Positions 48,963 to 58,300 of a stretch of DNA of 64,000 nt are shown piece after piece. The DNA lies in contig NZ_CP068595.1 in NCBI RefSeq assembly GCF_016772475.1, positions 2,046,001-2,110,000 of the forward strand. Reading direction: 5' to 3'. Position 1 is the first letter of the stretch, and each line of letters begins with the position of its first letter. Under the pieces are notes generated by a model, which saw nothing but the letters and a program-made list of their open reading frames with translations, was not told the DNA's origin and made no database searches. Both the position numbers and the translations under genes were made by a program. Source of the stretch: Paenibacillus sonchi (GTDB lineage: Bacteria > Bacillota > Bacilli > Paenibacillales > Paenibacillaceae).

Positions 48963-49232
48963 ATGCCCAGCATTCTTGAATCCCTATACCACGGCAGCTT
49001 ATTCCCTAACGAGGACATTATCTCCAAAGACCCCAATTATCGTCCGATCAACAGGCAAATCACCCAATCCTTAGAAACTTGGAAGCAGAAACTATCCTCA
49101 GGGGAGTTTGAGGAGCTGGAGTCTTTATTGGAGCTGTATTCTCAAGCTCAGGGGATGGAGATGACAGCTGCGTTTGTATGTGGGTTCAAGGCTGGCTCCG
49201 CGATGATGATAGAAATTCTAGTCGACGGCTAA
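48963..49232 (+). CDS. Small DUF6809-like protein
   Basis: An 89-aa, largely helical protein (MPSILESLYHGSLFPNEDII at the start) with a central TWKQKLSSGEFEELESLLEL segment and a C-terminal FVCGFKAGSAMMIEIL. The pattern agrees with the small DUF6809 family, often found in Paenibacillus and prophage-like regions; role unknown. AAAGGAGG precedes the ATG. No operon partner is evident. Confidence 0.6.
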   Translation: MPSILESLYHGSLFPNEDIISKDPNYRPINRQITQSLETWKQKLSSGEFEELESLLELYSQAQGMEMTAAFVCGFKAGSAMMIEILVDG

Positions 49233-49299
49233 GGTTAGCAATGCCCAGATTTTTAAGGTTTCCGAAATAGCCTTTTTACCTGTAATCTTCATTTTCCTG

Positions 49300-49330
49300 T
49301 TGACTTAAACCATACTTTAAGCCGTAAGCT
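49300..49330 (+). promoter_or_regulatory. MerR-type promoter with a 19-bp spacer
   Basis: -35 TTGACT (49300-49305), 19-bp spacer, -10-like TAAGCT (49325-49330). The spacer holds a perfect inverted repeat CTTAAA-N6-TTTAAG (49304-49321). Overlong spacers with a centred palindrome are the hallmark of MerR-activated promoters. Confidence 0.75.
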
Positions 49331-49370
49331 AATACTGTCGACATGAAAGATTAGTTTGGAGGCCTTCAAA

Positions 49371-49739
49371 ATGAAATATGTAACGATTGGGGAGGCTGCG
49401 GCCGCCTATCATATTCCAGAATCCACGTTGAGGTATTATGAGAAGCAAGGCTTGTTGCCGCTGATGGAGCGTGATGCTGCCGGCAGGCGGTTATTCTCGG
49501 AAATGCAGATGGCGCTGCTTGAAACGGTGCTTCGCTTGAAGCAGACACACATGCCCATCCACGATATCAGGCAATATATAGCTTGGGTCATTGAAGGGGA
49601 TAGCACCACGGAGCTCCGGCTTGAGATGATGACGAAACACAAGCAGGCGGTGCTGGATGAAATTGCGTCCATGACAGACGCCTTGCAAGGCATTGATGTG
49701 AAAATTGACCGGTATCTCACGCGTTTGCAGAAAAAATAG
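49371..49739 (+). CDS. MerR-family transcriptional regulator
   Basis: A 122-aa regulator with an N-terminal MerR helix-turn-helix (YVTIGEAAAAYHIPESTLRYYEKQGLL, extract: PESTLRYYEKQG) and a coiled-coil C-terminus (DEIASMTDALQGIDVKID, about 90-110). GGAGG precedes ATG 49371. It and the following reductase share the 19-bp-spacer promoter, so it likely activates its own operon in response to a ligand, as for AdhR/YraB-type stress regulators of aldehyde-type reductases. Confidence 0.88.
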   Translation: MKYVTIGEAAAAYHIPESTLRYYEKQGLLPLMERDAAGRRLFSEMQMALLETVLRLKQTHMPIHDIRQYIAWVIEGDSTTELRLEMMTKHKQAVLDEIASMTDALQGIDVKIDRYLTRLQKK

Positions 49740-49761
49740 ATCTTAGAAAAGAGGAAGGCTC

Positions 49762-50523
49762 ATGAAGCTGTCAGGAAACACTATACTCATTACTGGCGGG
49801 AGTACCGGAATTGGGCTGGCTTTTGCCGAGCGGTTTATTCAGGCAGGGAATCAGGTGATTGTGTGTGGACGACGTGAAGATGTGCTTCGAAATGCGCAGG
49901 ACAAATTCCCCGGCCTGATCACCCGTGTATGCGACATAAGCGAAGAGTCCGAGCGCATAGCCATGTTTGATTGGGTTACCGCAAACTATCCGGAAGTCAA
50001 TGTGCTAGTGAACAATGCCGGAACTCAGCAACGGTTCAATGTGCTAAAAGTGGACGCCAAGCACAATTGGAGCTACTTCAATCAAGAAATCAACACTAAC
50101 CTTGACGCGCCTTTCCATCTCGCTCTGCTGTTTGCTCCATTTTTTGCAGAAAAAGAGAAGGCCGCGATTATCAACGTGACCTCCGGTCTCGCTTTTACGC
50201 CGTTTGCCATCGCTCCGATCTATTCCGCAACCAAAGCGGCGCTGCACTCCTTTACGATGAGCCTGAGACACCAGCTGTCCGAGACATCTGTAGAAGTCAT
50301 TGAAGTAGCCCCTCCGGCAGTGAATACGGAATTGGGCGGCGCGGGACTGCATACGCACGGGGAGCCTTTGGATGCCTTCGCAGATGGGATCTTTAGAGGC
50401 TTGGAAGAGGGAAAACAAGAGATCGGATACGGGACTTCTGTGGACCGCTTGCGCATGTCCCGGGATGAAGTGGACGAGTACACGGCAAATATGTACCAGG
50501 CTACGAAGGGCATGATCGAGTAA
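49762..50523 (+). CDS. Short-chain dehydrogenase/reductase
   Basis: A 253-aa SDR. The nucleotide motif TGGSTGIGLAFAER (residues 11-20), the structural NNAG near residue 87, the catalytic Ser in NVTSGLAF and Tyr-x3-Lys in YSATKAAL near residue 155 are all present. The first part resembles DltE/YdfG-type oxidoreductases. It reduces or oxidises a carbonyl group; the substrate is unknown. It is 22 bases after the MerR gene under a shared MerR-type promoter. Confidence 0.9.
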   Translation: MKLSGNTILITGGSTGIGLAFAERFIQAGNQVIVCGRREDVLRNAQDKFPGLITRVCDISEESERIAMFDWVTANYPEVNVLVNNAGTQQRFNVLKVDAKHNWSYFNQEINTNLDAPFHLALLFAPFFAEKEKAAIINVTSGLAFTPFAIAPIYSATKAALHSFTMSLRHQLSETSVEVIEVAPPAVNTELGGAGLHTHGEPLDAFADGIFRGLEEGKQEIGYGTSVDRLRMSRDEVDEYTANMYQATKGMIE

Positions 50524-50545
50524 GTGGCCAGAAGGTAAAATAGGG

Positions 50546-50585
50546 AAAGGCAAGGCCTTCAGAAACCGGGGCCCTGCCTTTTTTT
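50546..50585 (+). terminator. Terminator of the merR-SDR operon
   Basis: AAAGGCAAGGCC/GGCCCTGCCTTT hairpin, then a T-run. Confidence 0.82.
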
Positions 50586-50638
50586 ATGAGCAAATGCATA
50601 CCTCCCAAGACGGACGGACTGCGTTTTTAAGCAAGCCT

Positions 50639-50794
50639 TTATTTAGTCACAGCGTCTACTTCTTTCTTAAAGGCATCCATGTACTGATTGAAAATGCCCG
50701 TATCGAAGTTTGCGGTGGTGTCGTTGGCTTTGGGCGGATTTTTCTGAATTAGCCCGTGTAGATGGTCAATTTCTGTGGAAAGCTTGGTCCACAC
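50639..50794 (-). other. Out-of-frame C-terminal end of the lipoprotein
   Basis: In the shifted frame the sequence gives VWTKLSTEIDHLHGLIQ and ends with FNQYMDAFKKEVDAVTK. The helical, charged composition is coherent with the preceding domain. No ribosome site. See the lipoprotein entry. Confidence 0.65.
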
Positions 50795-51579
50795 TTTTTT
50801 AGAGAATCATACTCTGCACCCAGACCCGCTATATAGCTGTCGTATTCCTTCTTCTTGTCCATGGTCTTGGCTAACTGCTCAACGGTAAAATCGACATCCA
50901 TACTCTCCCCGGTGCTGCTGGTGCCGCTGCTGATATACCAACTGATGTCCACGAACCCATCGTTCCATACATCGGAGATCACATAATTTTCGATTTCCCT
51001 TAACATGTCACTCGGGGCCGGTGCATTTGCAGCTAATGAAGCTTCCGGGGTGGGTTCTTTGAAGGCGCTTCTTACCTTGCTAAACGTTTCTTTGTCAGAT
51101 GAATCCGTCGCCCATAGAACTTTCTTGTTATTGATAAGGACAATCAGCTCGCTTTTGGGATTAGAGCCTTCCTCTCCCTGAACTAAGACAGCTTCAACCT
51201 TCATGCCTTTCTCATCTGCATAATCCACTGATTCGAGAACCTGTGGATTTTTGAGCTTGTGGTCATCCGGGGTTTCAATCGACTGGGCCATCTGAAAGAG
51301 TGGCTGGGCATCCGGATAAACGTTCTCGGTAATAAAGTTCTTTTTGGCTTCCATATCCGAACCATTCAAAAAAGTATTGACGTAGTCGAGAGCTACCTTT
51401 TCTGTGTCAGATAGTTTCTTGGGTGCTGCTGTAGGCGCTTCTGTAGGACTCGCTGATGGCTGTGATTCCGTCGAAACCGCTGCAGAAGAGGCCGCTGGCT
51501 CTGCCGTATTTTTGTCCGAGCTGCAGCCCGTTAGTGCTGCAAAAGCAATGATCAGACCAATAACAATTTTTTTCTCCAA
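50749..51579 (-). CDS. Secreted lipoprotein of unknown function (3' end out of frame)
   Basis: A 276-aa lipoprotein with lipobox ALTGC (lipidated Cys near residue 19), a Ser/Ala/Pro/Thr-rich linker to about residue 55, and a helical/beta domain with SDTEKVALDYVNTFLNGSDM. The frame given ends at 50749. However, the last 15 residues are unlike the rest: past the A6 run (T6 at 50795-50800 on the + strand), another frame reads VWTKLSTEIDHLHGL and continues to a stop at 50639. A single A is probably missing, and the natural protein would be about 312 aa. Partner or function unknown. Confidence 0.72.
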   Translation of the reverse strand: MEKKIVIGLIIAFAALTGCSSDKNTAEPAASSAAVSTESQPSASPTEAPTAAPKKLSDTEKVALDYVNTFLNGSDMEAKKNFITENVYPDAQPLFQMAQSIETPDDHKLKNPQVLESVDYADEKGMKVEAVLVQGEEGSNPKSELIVLINNKKVLWATDSSDKETFSKVRSAFKEPTPEASLAANAPAPSDMLREIENYVISDVWNDGFVDISWYISSGTSSTGESMDVDFTVEQLAKTMDKKKEYDSYIAGLGAEYDSLKKCGPSFPQKLTIYTG

Positions 51580-51759
51580 TTTTTATTTCCCCCTGGTGAT
51601 GTAATGTTTTCCATTTGTATGTACGTGACATGAATATCCGGGTTTCAGGACTGATGGGGTCCTTTATACTTTTTTGCAAGTATAAAAATAAATGAGATTG
51701 TCAGATAAACCATTTATAATAGTAGGGATTTCAATATTTAACCATATTAGGGGTGCCGG

Positions 51760-52896
51760 ATGAAAAAGGGAATAATCACATTAGGAATGCTGAGTTTAAT
51801 TATGATCTTTACAATGGGCGCGGCCGCAGTCAAGAATCCGTTGGATGTGACCCGGAAGCTGTCTGTTAAGAACGACCAGAGCAACAATATCATTTTAAAA
51901 AATGCTGCCGAATATGAAATGAAATGGTCCCTCACCGATAAGAGCCCTTATCAAATGTACAGTTTGTACAAGGGGCCGAATGGACTGGTCTATGCCCAGA
52001 GTGTTGAAGAAATCTTCGCAATCAACGCCGCAACAGGAAAGGTTGTCTGGAGGCATCCAAGTGATTGGCAGGGTGAGCTTACTCCTTTGCTGGGAGCAGA
52101 CGGTACATATTATAAGGTTTCATATGATGATGTCGAGCGTTTGTCCTCAACGGTATATCAAACGGACATTTCCCGTATTGACAGTTCAGGCGAAGTAACC
52201 ACTTTTCATGATATTAAGCTGCGGGTAGTATCCCACTTTGAGGATGGATCTTTATTTGATCTTTTTCAGGCGGGGGATAATAAAGGAAATTACATAGTGC
52301 TCACAGATGAAGGGTTGAAATCCATTAAAAAAGACGGATCAACGAATTGGCGTCTCACCACGATTCCTTTCAAGAACGGTGTTCTGGATGTCAAAGATAT
52401 AGAGCAGCTCTACACGGATTCCAAAGGCAACATTATTGCTGATTTTGAGAAAGTCGAGGCTACCCTTGATCTGAGCGGCAAGATTCTGCGGGTTGCGGAT
52501 TATAATCAAATCCAGAGTGAACCGGTAAGTTACTCAGATATTATTGACAAAGATGAGCACGGGGGCTATTACGTATTAGATGACGATGAGGGGAGCATTA
52601 CGGATAAGGATTTCAAGACAGGGAAGCAGAAGTGGAAATATTCATTAAGTAAATATGAAAAGGCTGCTGGAATAGGTCTTTTTACAGGAAGCTTCACGAC
52701 AGATAATAAAGGTAATGTATACTTCGGCGCCAACAACGGCAATGTGTATTCATTGGATTATAACGGGAAGCCCCGATTTACACTGTCGGTGAACAGCAGT
52801 CAACTCTCCTACCCGGATATCATTGCCGTAAATGATAATCTCACGGTGATCAGTGTGAATAACAACATCATTTGCCTGCAAAAAATGAGTAAATGA
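51760..52896 (+). CDS. Secreted PQQ-like beta-propeller repeat protein
   Basis: A 378-aa protein with a signal peptide (about 1-23, ending MGAAA) and blade repeats containing aspartate-glycine or asparagine turns: IFAINAATGKVVWRHP, GLKSIKKDGSTNWRL, ITDKDFKTGKQKWKYS and VYSLDYNGKPRF. These resemble PQQ-dependent or BamB-like propellers; the enzyme residues of a quinoprotein are not seen, so a structural or binding role is more likely. It is divergent from the lipoprotein gene, and both have export signals. Confidence 0.8.
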   Translation: MKKGIITLGMLSLIMIFTMGAAAVKNPLDVTRKLSVKNDQSNNIILKNAAEYEMKWSLTDKSPYQMYSLYKGPNGLVYAQSVEEIFAINAATGKVVWRHPSDWQGELTPLLGADGTYYKVSYDDVERLSSTVYQTDISRIDSSGEVTTFHDIKLRVVSHFEDGSLFDLFQAGDNKGNYIVLTDEGLKSIKKDGSTNWRLTTIPFKNGVLDVKDIEQLYTDSKGNIIADFEKVEATLDLSGKILRVADYNQIQSEPVSYSDIIDKDEHGGYYVLDDDEGSITDKDFKTGKQKWKYSLSKYEKAAGIGLFTGSFTTDNKGNVYFGANNGNVYSLDYNGKPRFTLSVNSSQLSYPDIIAVNDNLTVISVNNNIICLQKMSK

Positions 52897-52925
52897 TTCG
52901 TAAAAGACTGCCCATGGTAAAAGCC

Positions 52926-52953
52926 AAAGACACCCCGAAGGGTGTCTTTTTCT
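52926..52953 (+). terminator. Terminator after the propeller gene
   Basis: AAAGACACCC-CGAA-GGGTGTCTTT followed by TTCTTT. Confidence 0.88.
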
Positions 52954-53177
52954 TTCCCTTAATATACAGTAAGCTGTACCTAGACGCTTTACAGCGGCGC
53001 AGCGGACTTCAGCGTAAGCTCCCAAGGGAGCTATAACCCGATCCCACACAAATCTCAACCGGGACAGCAATGCAATCTCGATCTTTTAACAGCGCCTGGA
53101 ACGGGGAATCCCGGGGTATTGGTACGAGCGGTAGCATTCGCTGCGGCAGCGTTATTCCGAAAGGGTTTTGAATAGGT
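52954..53177. other. Gene-free spacer before the insertion sequence
   Basis: No coding or RNA gene was recognised. It contains short palindromic patches (GGAGCT/AGCTCC-type and CCCGGGG) of unclear role. It ends at the left arm of the hairpin interrupted by the IS. Confidence 0.4.
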
Positions 53178-53248
53178 ACAAAGGGGTGTCTCAAAAGCCA
53201 AAGTGAACTGCACCCCGTCAAGTAGACAGTACAAAAAATAAAAGTATT

Positions 53249-54163
53249 TTAAGCGGCCTTGGTCCTGAATTCAATGGGACTAAGGCCGTTTAGTTTTGCC
53301 TGTAACCGCTCGTTATTGTAAAAGTGAATGTAGGCATCAATATCTTTTTGGAGCTCTTCAAAGGTCCGGTAGGTATCCAAGTAATACTTCTCACATTTCA
53401 GTGTCCCCCAGAAGGACTCCATCGGTCCATTATCAATACAGCAGCCTACTCGGGACATACTTTGCTTCATTTCTGTTTCGTCTAACATCTCCTTGAACTT
53501 CAAGGAAGTATACTGAAACCCACGGTCGCTGTGGAGTAGGGGATGACTTTGAGGTGCCGCTTGTACGGCGAGCTCAAAGGTCTCAAAAACCAGTGCGTTA
53601 TTATTGGAATGCCCTAGCACATAGGAAACAATGGACTTATCGTATAGGTCTAATATGGCGCTCAAATATGCCTTCTTTCCGTTTCCATACTTGAATTCCG
53701 TGACATCCGTAACCCATTTTTGGTTTGGCGCTTCGGCATGGAATTCACGGTTCAGCACATTCTCTGCGACCTGCTGAGGCGTAGAGCCTACGTACTTCTT
53801 CCGCCTTCTACGAATGACCGACTGGATGCCTTGGATCTTCATGAGACGGTACACTCGTTTCGTATTAATGGGTTTGCCTATCTGCCTGCGCAAATGCAGG
53901 GCCAGTTGGCGGTATCCATAGATGCGTTCCACCTTTTCGTACAAGCAGAGCATCTCTTGCATGAGCTTCTCGTTGTGGACTTCTCGGCGGCTCGGTTTGC
54001 GGTTTAGCCACTTGTAATAACTTGACCGCGAAATGCCTGCAATCTCACACAAAAGCTGAATAGAGCAGGACTCCTCTTGCTGAACAGCCTGGATGGCCAG
54101 GTAGATATTCTCTTGACGAACGGAACTTAATGTCCCCTCCTTTCGAGTTCCTCTAACTTTTTT
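53249..54163 (-). CDS. IS3-family transposase OrfB (integrase domain)
   Basis: The catalytic DDE integrase moiety. First Asp in WVTDVTEF, second in HSDRGFQY, Glu in NGPMESFWGTLKCE, the IS150 arrangement. An HTH_21 region (IAGISRSSYYKWLNRKPSRR, extract) lies at its N-terminus. The open frame extends further upstream to 54322 but is shadow sequence there. Production as an OrfAB fusion requires a -1 frameshift at the A6G run (54157-54163 on the + strand), giving KKVRGTRKEG. Confidence 0.92.
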   Translation of the reverse strand, partial: KKVRGTRKEGTLSSVRQENIYLAIQAVQQEESCSIQLLCEIAGISRSSYYKWLNRKPSRREVHNEKLMQEMLCLYEKVERIYGYRQLALHLRRQIGKPINTKRVYRLMKIQGIQSVIRRRRKKYVGSTPQQVAENVLNREFHAEAPNQKWVTDVTEFKYGNGKKAYLSAILDLYDKSIVSYVLGHSNNNALVFETFELAVQAAPQSHPLLHSDRGFQYTSLKFKEMLDETEMKQSMSRVGCCIDNGPMESFWGTLKCEKYYLDTYRTFEELQKDIDAYIHFYNNERLQAKLNGLSPIEFRTKAA

Positions 54164-54807
54164 AGAAAAGCATTCTCCGCACGGAGCCGTTCGTTCTCGT
54201 ATTCCAGCTTCTTCATGGCCAGCTTGTAGCGTTCTGCATCCGTCAGCTCTTCCGGCGCTTTCGTACGCCCTCTGCCGTCCCGCAGAGCCTCTTCTCCGCC
54301 GGCCTGGTACTTCTTCACCCAACTATATGTTTGCTGGTAGGACACCTTGAAATGGCTTGCCGCCTTCGTATAATCTTGTCCATTGGCAAGACAGTACAGC
54401 ACAATGTCGATCCGCTCCTGCCATGTCGTTATCCGTCCTTTGGTCATCCCTCTAGTTCCTCCTGAATTAGCGGTTAAGCTGTTGCTATGACTATTATACT
54501 TCTTAATCCAGTTGGCGAGTTGGGTAGTGCTTGCAATCTTATACTTGTAGATGATTTGGCTTTGCGACAATTCCCCCTCAAGATAATCCCTAACCGCTTG
54601 GAGTTTGAGCTCCTCAGAATATGTACGGTTATGAGTCCGAACGTCTAGCCCCTCGTAACCGTACAACTCATACCGTCGCCGCCATTTCATAATAGAGTTC
54701 TTGGTTACTCCGAACTTTCGGGCTGCAGCCTTTACTCCGATAAATCCCTCTTTAATTTCTTGGAGGATCGTTAATTTTTCGAACGCTGTAAACTTCTTTT
54801 GTTCCAT
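54127..54807 (-). CDS. IS3-family transposase OrfA (DNA-binding part)
   Basis: 226-aa helix-turn-helix protein of the IS150 type with two DNA-binding units: FIGVKAAARKFGVTKNSIMKWRRRYE (extract: GVTKNSIMKWRRRY) and FKVSYQQTYSWVKKYQAGGEEALRD (extract: VSYQQTYSWVKKY). It ends in a leucine-rich coiled coil (YENERLRAENAFLKKLEELE, extract ENERLRAENAFLKKL). I chose ATG 54807 (MEQKKF), preceded by GGGGAG; ATG 54822 lies within that site. The stop follows the slippery run. Confidence 0.92.
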   Translation of the reverse strand: MEQKKFTAFEKLTILQEIKEGFIGVKAAARKFGVTKNSIMKWRRRYELYGYEGLDVRTHNRTYSEELKLQAVRDYLEGELSQSQIIYKYKIASTTQLANWIKKYNSHSNSLTANSGGTRGMTKGRITTWQERIDIVLYCLANGQDYTKAASHFKVSYQQTYSWVKKYQAGGEEALRDGRGRTKAPEELTDAERYKLAMKKLEYENERLRAENAFLKKLEELERRGH

Positions 54808-54877
54808 AAAAATGCTCCCCATACAGTAACAGGTTTTTATTATTTCACCTGTCTACTATATGGGGAGCATATCAAAG

Positions 54878-55374
54878 GGCTGCTGGGATACCCCTTTCTT
54901 GTTGTTAGGAAGTTATGAGCGGGCTAAATGGGCAAGCAGACTAAATGCTAAATTGATAGCTGGTATAACAATCCCAGTCCGTTTGCCCTGCTGAATGGAG
55001 AAATTCTCCCCCAGCTAACAGTTTTCCTGTCCGCATTAGCCGCGATTGTAACTCACCCGCCAGGGTGATATTGTCACAAACTGTGTGCCACGCTCCGCGG
55101 GCGACCCCGTCGTTCCAAACTCTGCGCGGTATCCGGGGCAGCGGCAAGAATTTTGTAGAAAAAGAAGGAGATTTGTAGAGTTAATGTAGAGGTCCGTCAG
55201 CTACTATTAGAACCAAGAGATTATTATACACAAACCAGCTGTATCCGTTTAGCACAATTTGGTGAACGGCTGCATCGGAAGGGAGGAAATCACCGGTATA
55301 AGAAGGCAGTACATCAGGATTTGAAGTGTCGGCTGATCAAATAACAGTATATTAGATGAGGAGTACAGAAAAAG
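54878..55374. other. Right hairpin arm and gene-free leader of the giant SLH gene
   Basis: 54878-54896 (GGCTGCTGGGATACCCCTTT) is the right arm of the hairpin split by the IS. The rest (about 480 bases) has no gene I recognise. A short hairpin TCACCCGCCAGGGTGA lies at 55052-55067. The promoter of the following gene must lie here but no strong boxes stand out; GAGG-type ribosome site precedes 55375 weakly (GATGAGGAG). Confidence 0.5.
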
Positions 55375-58300
55375 ATGACAACATCAAAGAAACAGAACAA
55401 AAGATGGTCCCGCAGTCTGGCAACCTCTTTGTCATTTGCGCTGGTTGCTGTTAACTTAGCGATTCCCGGACCAGCGGCCCATGCGGCCATTGGAAATGAC
55501 GGATCGGAGCAGATTTTCACTTCGGAAAAGTACCGGAGTTTTAATAAGGAAAGCGGAGCTGTAAACTTAACTTTCCCGGAACTCTTTATTACCGGGAATG
55601 CCGGTGAGATGATGACTGGTGCCACTGTTGTCATTAACGGATTTCAGACGGGAGATGTGATCACGTTTGAAACGGCAGGTACGGGAATTACGGTTAACTC
55701 CAGCAAGGGAAACGGCGTTTATATATTAACGGGCAATGCAAGCATTGGGGTCTATCAGACGGTATTGGAAAATGCCAAACTTAAATTCACGTCTGCTGGA
55801 GAACGCAGCGTAACCTTCGGCCTTGGCCCCGTCCTCGCTTTCGCTAAAAATGGCCATTTCTATGAATATGTAACGGATACCGACATCGGATGGCCGGAAG
55901 CCCGGGCGAATGCCGAGCTGCGGACCTATTATGGACGCCAAGGGTATCTGGCGACGATTACCGGCCCGGAAGAAAACGCCTTTATTGCCGAAAAGGCACA
56001 GGGGATTGGCTGGATTGGCGGTAAAGATGTGGATCGGGCTGAAGATGCAAACGGAAAAGCCACAACGCGTGTTTCCACCTTGCAGAGCAGCGGTATTGGC
56101 TATGGCGATTGGCGTTGGGTGACAGGACCGGAAGGGAAACTGCAGTACGGCGGCCAATTCGGGCTTCCCTTCTACAAAGGCTATATTGCTCAAGGCGGCA
56201 TTAATGATACCGCTACGGTCACGAATGCAACTTATGGTCTCGGCAGCAACAAGACCATGCACAATAACTGGGACGCCGGAGAACCCAATGACTACACTTA
56301 CGAGCATGTGATGCATATCTTTGCGAACGGCAAGTGGAACGATTATGCAAGCGACAACAAGGTGGATGCCTATCTCGTTGAATACGGCGGCATGGAAGGC
56401 GATGCAGCTACCAGCATCAACACAACCATCACGCTGGTGGACAATACGCCGCTGAAACAGGATATCGGCACAGCACAAGGCTATCTCGACCTTGCTCCGC
56501 CGGTCTATACGAAGGAGTCTCTGGCGGTACTGAAAGCAGCATCGGATGCAGCCACAGCCGTCCTTGAAGACGAGCATGCCTCCCCTGAAGAGATTGCGGC
56601 TGCCCGCAAGAGTCTTGCGGATGCGATTGACGGGCTGGTCAAGCAGCCGCCAGTAGCTAACAGCGCCAGCTATATAGAGGGAACGAACAATCAGGTATCG
56701 GTTGTTTTTGACAAACCGGTCAAGTTCAATGCAGACGACGCGGATACTACGGACGACTTCAGAGTTACACTGGACGGAAGATTGGTTGATGTTACGCATG
56801 CTGTAGTATCGGACAAAGATCCCCGGATCATCATCCTGACCCTGGCGAGCCCCTTGACCAATGATCCTGTGGTAAGAATCGAATATGATTCCGGACAATC
56901 CGCGATAGAGGCACAGGGGCCCGAAAAGACGCCGGTTACGGATTTTACGCTTATCGCAAACGGGCCATTCGGTGATTCTTTGCAGATTCAGGAGCCTGCT
57001 TCCGGTATAGAGGTCTATGGAGCCGACTTCCCGGTGCCCGTGTCTGGACAGACTGCACTGGATTCTACGGTAACGGCCAGCGTCTATAATGTGGATGCTC
57101 ATCCCGATGCCTATCTGTTCGACCTGGAGGTGGGTATTACCGTTTCCGATGCCGTATACACATGGGATACTAAACTGCCGGGTCCACTTGCGCCGGGATC
57201 GTATCACATTGCAGTGACTTCCAGCAAGACGTTCGGCGATGAAGTGAGAACGGAAACAAAGCTTGTGCCGTTTACCGTTCCGCAGCTCCAGTTGACTCAT
57301 GTAGCGGTTGACGACAAGAATCCGGCTCAGGCAGTTCTGACATTCAATCAGAATGTCGGCGCTGTGCTTAACGAGGCTGATTTTGCCGGACTCAAAATTG
57401 ATGGACGCAAAGTGGTGGCTGTAAAATCTATACAAGGCAATAAAGCGGAAGTCGTTCTGGAGGAAGCGCTCGGTCCGGACGATGCATTGATCGTGGAGTA
57501 CGATGATGCAGCCGGAGGTGTTACTGCTGAAGGGAACATCCTGAACGAGCTGCGGCCGATTAATGCCGGCAATCAGGCTGGCATAACGAAGGAAAATGAT
57601 ATTATTCCGCTCCGGCTCATTGCCGCTTATCCTGAAGAGGGCAAGCTGAAGCTGGTGTTCAACAAGCCGGTCAACGACTTCACCAGTCTGGCCGGATTCA
57701 CTTACGGCGGAGTGCCGCTTAAGGAGCCTTTTGAGATTCACGGCAATGAACTTATCGTTTCAATCCCGGCTGATCATAAGGGCGGCCTATTGAGCTACGA
57801 TCCTAAACTCGGCAATGTCACTGAGAAGGGCAATGAGAATAACCCGCTTACGGGACTGCAGCCGGGGATTGACCTTGGCGACGATTCCAAATATATCGCA
57901 GACGAAGGCAAGCTGCCTAAGAACGGTCTGGGATTGGCTGTCGGGGATAAGGCGGTTCCGCTGACTCCGGTTTTCCAACCGGATGTATCGGGTGGATATA
58001 AGGCGTCCGTGCCTAACGAAACGGATAGCATCGCTTTGAACCTCGCCCCGACAGGAAATGATAACACGCTGGTTAAAGTAAGCCTGAACGGAGTGGAGGT
58101 TCCTGGCGGAGACTGGAGCAAGCTTCCACTGCAGGAAGGACTGAATATCATCCAAGTGGATATTGTCGATGCGAAGCATCCAGGCGTTAAGCTGGGACAA
58201 TATCAGATTCAGGTGGTCCGCGCAGGCAGAGTTTCACAGGAGCCTTCCAGCGGCGGAGGCTACGTCCCTGCTCCAGACAAAACCAAAACCGAAGTCATTG

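Larger units (their letters stand above)
53204..54874 (-). mobile_element. IS3-family (IS150-type) insertion sequence, complete, 3-bp target duplication
   Basis: 1671 bp. Terminal inverted repeats TGAACTGCACCCC (left) and TGATATGCTCCCC (right, reverse strand), with further pairing in AGTAGACAG and AATAAAA. AAG directly flanks both ends (53201-53203 and 54875-54877) as a target duplication, as usual for IS150-type elements. It encodes overlapping orfA and orfB joined by an A6G slippery site. Intact appearance suggests recent activity. It sits in the loop of a terminator-like hairpin. Confidence 0.9.

Noticed and set aside
53204-54874. Frameshift in the IS transposase as a sign of decay
   Set aside because: The orfA/orfB shift occurs at an A6G run, the programmed -1 frameshift site expected in IS3-family elements.
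54941-55147. A 68-codon - strand frame in the gap before the giant SLH gene
   Set aside because: No ribosome site and no recognisable sequence.
55726-57741. A 671-codon - strand frame opposite the lectin/SLH gene
   Set aside because: No ribosome site or recognisable domain; the + strand has a continuous protein with clear domains.
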